From UBA6168 sp041163745 (lineage in GTDB: Bacteria; Bacteroidota; Bacteroidia; Chitinophagales; Saprospiraceae): a stretch of DNA of 64,000 bases. Under the pieces are notes generated by a model. That model had not been told where the DNA came from and searched no databases. It saw only the letters and a list, made by a program, of their open reading frames with translations. The DNA lies in the NCBI GenBank assembly GCA_041163745.1, contig JBEAQU010000065.1:1-64000 (forward strand), given 5' to 3'. Within the stretch, counting starts at the first letter, position 1. Every line of letters starts with the position of its first letter. Of the stretch, positions 61,741 to 64,000 are shown in pieces. The position numbers were made by a program, and so were the translations under genes.

Positions 61741-62502
61741 ATGGCGAAGATTATTTCCATTCTGAATCACAAAGGAGGGGTAGGCAAGACTACCAGCACA
61801 ATCAACATCGGTGCTGGACTGGTGGAGCTGGGGAAAAAGGTGATGTTGATCGACCTTGACCCGCAGGCGAACCTCAGTCTTTCCCTGGGAATACCCCGGC
61901 AGACCAACACGATCTACGAAGCGCTCCGTGGCGAGTCCGAACTGGAGCCGTTCACGGTTCGTGAAGGGCTGGATGTCGTGATGTCCACCCTGGACCTCTC
62001 CGGTGCGGAAATGGAGCTTATCAATGAGGCGGGGCGGGAATACCTGTTGCGGGAATTGTGCGAACCGTTGAAGGAAGAGTATGATTACGTCATCATCGAT
62101 TGTCCGCCTTCCTTGGGCTTGTTGACGCTGAATGCCCTGGCAGCCAGCGATTTTGTCTACATTCCATTGCAAACCCAGTTTCTCGCCCTGCAAGGGCTCG
62201 CCAAGATCAAGCAGGTCATTGACAAGGTGAAATTCCGGCTGAACAAGAAGTTGGAGATAGGGGGGGTCATCGCCACCATGTATGACAACCGCAAGATTCT
62301 GAACAGAGATGTGGTGGACACCATTCGGAAATATTTTGGCGAAAAGGTGTTCGATACGCTTATTCGGGACAATGTGGCGTTGGCGGAGGCACCCTCCCAA
62401 CGCAAGGATATTTTCAATTACAACCGTACCAGCATCGGTGCGGAAGATTATATGAACCTGTGCAAGGAAATACTGTCCCGCATAGAGGTGACAGCCGCCT
62501 GA
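61741..62502 (+). CDS. parA: ParA/Soj-family ATPase, probably not the main chromosomal ParA
   Basis: A 253-residue deviant Walker ATPase that binds DNA as a dimer and partitions cargo. It has NHKGGVGKTTSTIN (signature Lys11), DLDPQANLSLSLG (A' motif), VIIDCPPSLGLLTLNAL (Walker B) and PLQTQFLALQGL. No parB follows; the next gene is a small ribbon-helix-helix protein after 113 bases. The NHKGG P-loop and this context differ from the usual parA-parB operon, so I infer a second, cargo- or plasmid-like ParA. It could still work with the parS-like sites at 36-37 kb through a ParB elsewhere. Confidence 0.9.
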   Translation: MAKIISILNHKGGVGKTTSTINIGAGLVELGKKVMLIDLDPQANLSLSLGIPRQTNTIYEALRGESELEPFTVREGLDVVMSTLDLSGAEMELINEAGREYLLRELCEPLKEEYDYVIIDCPPSLGLLTLNALAASDFVYIPLQTQFLALQGLAKIKQVIDKVKFRLNKKLEIGGVIATMYDNRKILNRDVVDTIRKYFGEKVFDTLIRDNVALAEAPSQRKDIFNYNRTSIGAEDYMNLCKEILSRIEVTAA

Positions 62503-62615
62503 TGCCGTTCCGTTCGTCATCGAAGGCCTTGGCGCCCTCCCAAGGGTGGGTGGCCATCTAACCCGGAAGCCGACGACATAGTTCCTGGTCCTCAGTTGCC
62601 GTAAACGCAATCGTT

Positions 62616-63164
62616 TTGAGCAAGAAAAAATTCACGGATGGTCTGGAAAGCATTTTCACCACGCCCTATGGGACGGAGGGGGGATCGGGCACCGCATTCC
62701 TGGAAGGTGGCGGACATCCGGCAGGTGCGAACCAGGGGGATAGGCATGATCCAAGGCGTTCCGCCTCCAGGAAAGACTTCACCACAGACCTGGATTCCTT
62801 GCTCGAGTCCGCCATGCAGGAAACCTTCGAGGAACGGATGCAACAGAAGGGGCAATCCGCAAAACCCGGGGATACGAAAGGCATGCCCCCTGCAAAATCC
62901 CCGCAGGTATTCCATCAGCAGACACACCGGCGCCGGCCAGGTGGCGGCTTGGATGTCCTGATCCGCCGGACGGTCGAGATGGGTGCCGTGGAAGAGGATG
63001 CAAGCGGTACAAAACGGCTGACTGTCTCCTTCGACAAGGAAAAACTGAACAAGCTGAAAATTATCGCTCGCCTGGAAAAAGCCTATCTGAAGGACATACT
63101 GGGAGAGATCATAGACGAATACATCTCCCGCTACGAGGAACAGCAGCGAAACAACCTGGGTTGA
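62616..63164 (+). CDS. putative ParA partner: repeated KxFTxxLxS motif plus ribbon-helix-helix domain
   Basis: A 182-residue protein starting with TTG at 62616, where the frame opens. The N-terminus MSKKKFTDGLESIF (residues 1-14) is echoed at 52-63 (RKDFTTDLDSLL) and weakly at 110-116 (GGLDVLI). The middle is low-complexity, Gly/Pro/Gln-rich. Residues 133-176 (KRLTVSFDKEKLNKLKI, then AYLKDILGEIIDEYISRYEEQ) have the pattern of a ribbon-helix-helix DNA-binding fold. Basic N-terminal motifs of this kind stimulate ParA ATPases in ParB, ParG and related partners. That role is inferred. Confidence 0.65.
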   Translation: MSKKKFTDGLESIFTTPYGTEGGSGTAFLEGGGHPAGANQGDRHDPRRSASRKDFTTDLDSLLESAMQETFEERMQQKGQSAKPGDTKGMPPAKSPQVFHQQTHRRRPGGGLDVLIRRTVEMGAVEEDASGTKRLTVSFDKEKLNKLKIIARLEKAYLKDILGEIIDEYISRYEEQQRNNLG

Positions 63165-63196
63165 GCCCCCCTGTCTGAATGGTTTGTCGAAGGCCC

Positions 63197-63790
63197 TCAG
63201 CGTGCGGCTGCGAGCATCCGAACCTGCTCGAAGAGCAGGTCCTCGTCCCCCGGCATGTATTTCCGTTTGTGATGAACGATGTTTCCCTCCTGGTCCAATA
63301 GGAAAACCTGTGGCAGGCCGTTCAGTTTTCCCGGCATGATCTCCCCGAACTCCCGGTTGACATCCAGGTAGGCCGGAAAAGGCCAGTCGCTATCCCTCAC
63401 CCTTTGCACAAATGCTTCCCGGTTACGCGGAAAATCTATGGACACAGCCATCAGGTTGAATTGCTCCGCTTCCTGCCACTGCCTGTATTTGGTTGCGATG
63501 GCGGTAAGTTCCATCCGACAGGGCCCGCAGGTGGTGAGCCAAAACATCAGCACGGTCGGCCGGCCATTCATCGGAAATACAGATGAGGAGCTGAAGACAT
63601 GGCCATCGGCATCCGCAAGGGTGATGTCGTAAGGATAAGTACGGTCGATTTGTTCCGCTGGTCTTGCCGTTTCCTCATATGTTCGGACAAGCTTGTCGGG
63701 AGCCGGGGATTGTGCGGAGAGGCAGGTGCCGGAAAGAAGCAGCCAGGCAGCTGCGGTCAGCAAATAGGTATGTGTTGGGTGTCGGTCCAT
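63197..63790 (-). CDS. TlpA-like periplasmic thioredoxin
   Basis: A 197-residue exported thioredoxin-fold protein. Signal peptide MDRHPTHTYLLTAAAWLLLS with cleavage near LSA-Q. The active site is C88-G-P-C91 in MFWLTTCGPCRMEL, then VSIDFPRNREAFVQRV, and the cis-Pro segment GLPQVFLLDQEGN. It may reduce periplasmic disulfides or help cytochrome c maturation. It converges with the ParA-partner gene. The frame is open upstream to 63871, which lacks the signal. Confidence 0.88.
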   Translation of the reverse strand: MDRHPTHTYLLTAAAWLLLSGTCLSAQSPAPDKLVRTYEETARPAEQIDRTYPYDITLADADGHVFSSSSVFPMNGRPTVLMFWLTTCGPCRMELTAIATKYRQWQEAEQFNLMAVSIDFPRNREAFVQRVRDSDWPFPAYLDVNREFGEIMPGKLNGLPQVFLLDQEGNIVHHKRKYMPGDEDLLFEQVRMLAAAR

Positions 63791-63868
63791 GGCTGTATGA
63801 TATGAACAGGTGACATTCAGACTGGCAGGCAAAAACATGGCCATCCGGCAGCTGTCTCCCCCAAGTTC

Positions 63869-63876
63869 CAAATTTA
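63869..63876 (-). promoter_or_regulatory. -7 promoter element of the TlpA-like gene
   Basis: CAAATTTA reads TAAATTTG on the minus strand, matching TAnnTTTG, about 78 bases upstream of the ATG at 63790. Confidence 0.4.
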
Positions 63877-63918
63877 TGAGGAAAGAAACAAAGTATCCGT
63901 CGCTTGCAAATGGATTTA

Positions 63919-63926
63919 TACCTTTG
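63919..63926 (+). promoter_or_regulatory. -7 promoter element for a rightward gene beyond the window
   Basis: TACCTTTG matches TAnnTTTG. Its gene must lie past position 64000. Confidence 0.4.
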
Positions 63927-63981
63927 CCGCTCCGTTGGTCCGGAGGCGGACATCGCGGAGCCGCAACCTTAGGAACAGGGT

Positions 63982-64000
63982 CGTCCCGATTTTCGGGACG
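63982..64000. repeat. inverted repeat at the window edge
   Basis: CGTCCCGA and TCGGGACG form an 8-bp hairpin with a 3-base loop, ending exactly at the last base of the window. Whether it is a terminator, a dispersed repeat or the edge of an RNA cannot be told. Confidence 0.4.

Noticed and set aside
1..64000. CRISPR arrays, insertion sequences, integrases or prophage genes
   Set aside because: Looked for spaced direct repeats, transposase motifs and phage structural proteins; none were seen by reading.

Overview
The window looks like a chromosomal segment of a Bacteroidota bacterium with fairly GC-rich genes (roughly 55-60% GC by eye). Evidence: a TonB-dependent receptor with an N-terminal carboxypeptidase-regulatory-like domain paired with a DUF4249 lipoprotein, a LytS/LytTR two-component pair, DUF4783, stand-alone ribA, a RicT/PSP1 protein, hppA and icmF, and about twenty copies of the Bacteroidota -7 promoter element TAnnTTTG just upstream of genes. 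The class is uncertain; Chitinophagia or Saprospiria would fit. I recognise no rRNA, tRNA, CRISPR array, insertion sequence or prophage.

Layout. 0.2-11.1 kb: dprA, an alkaline phosphatase lipoprotein, the membrane pyrophosphatase hppA, ribA, xth, glk, comM and a SRAP (HMCES/YedK) gene. 11.1-13.6 kb: two AT-rich gaps flanking ctaA/COX15, both with DnaA-box-like 9-mers, placed where GC skew changes sign. 13.6-21 kb: an alpha/beta hydrolase, an orphan MoxR-type AAA ATPase, and three consecutive genes for probably secreted carbohydrate-related proteins of unknown exact role. 21-31 kb: mostly minus-strand housekeeping (hemW, an amidohydrolase, a methyltransferase, lpd, ricT, holB, a LytS/LytT pair). 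31-39 kb: a 2OG-Fe(II) oxygenase, tatA, a folB-CWC fusion, gpmI, a small lipoprotein and thrB-thrC, with two parS-like sites 0.8 kb apart (one in a 36-bp perfect palindrome, one inside thrC). 39-50 kb: a TonB receptor with its DUF4249 partner, icmF, a GT2 glycosyltransferase with an unusual C-terminus, and recR. 50-64 kb: a DHFR-family reductase, pyruvate dehydrogenase E2, a CoA-binding protein, an FKBP lipoprotein, nadE, a 7-TM protein, an lgt / serine hydrolase / dacB operon, ferritin, a ParA ATPase with a ribbon-helix-helix partner, and a TlpA-like thioredoxin.

How it fits together. The main story is chromosome maintenance: a GC-skew minimum with DnaA-like boxes near 11-13.5 kb (candidate oriC), two parS-like sites about 24 kb away, and a ParA with a non-ParB partner at 62 kb. 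The partner carries a repeated short motif at its N-terminus and looks like a ParA regulator or cargo adaptor. The least described parts are the secreted trio at 15.7-21 kb, the ParA partner, the orphan MoxR ATPase, and the folB-CWC gene, whose antisense strand carries a textbook intrinsic terminator.
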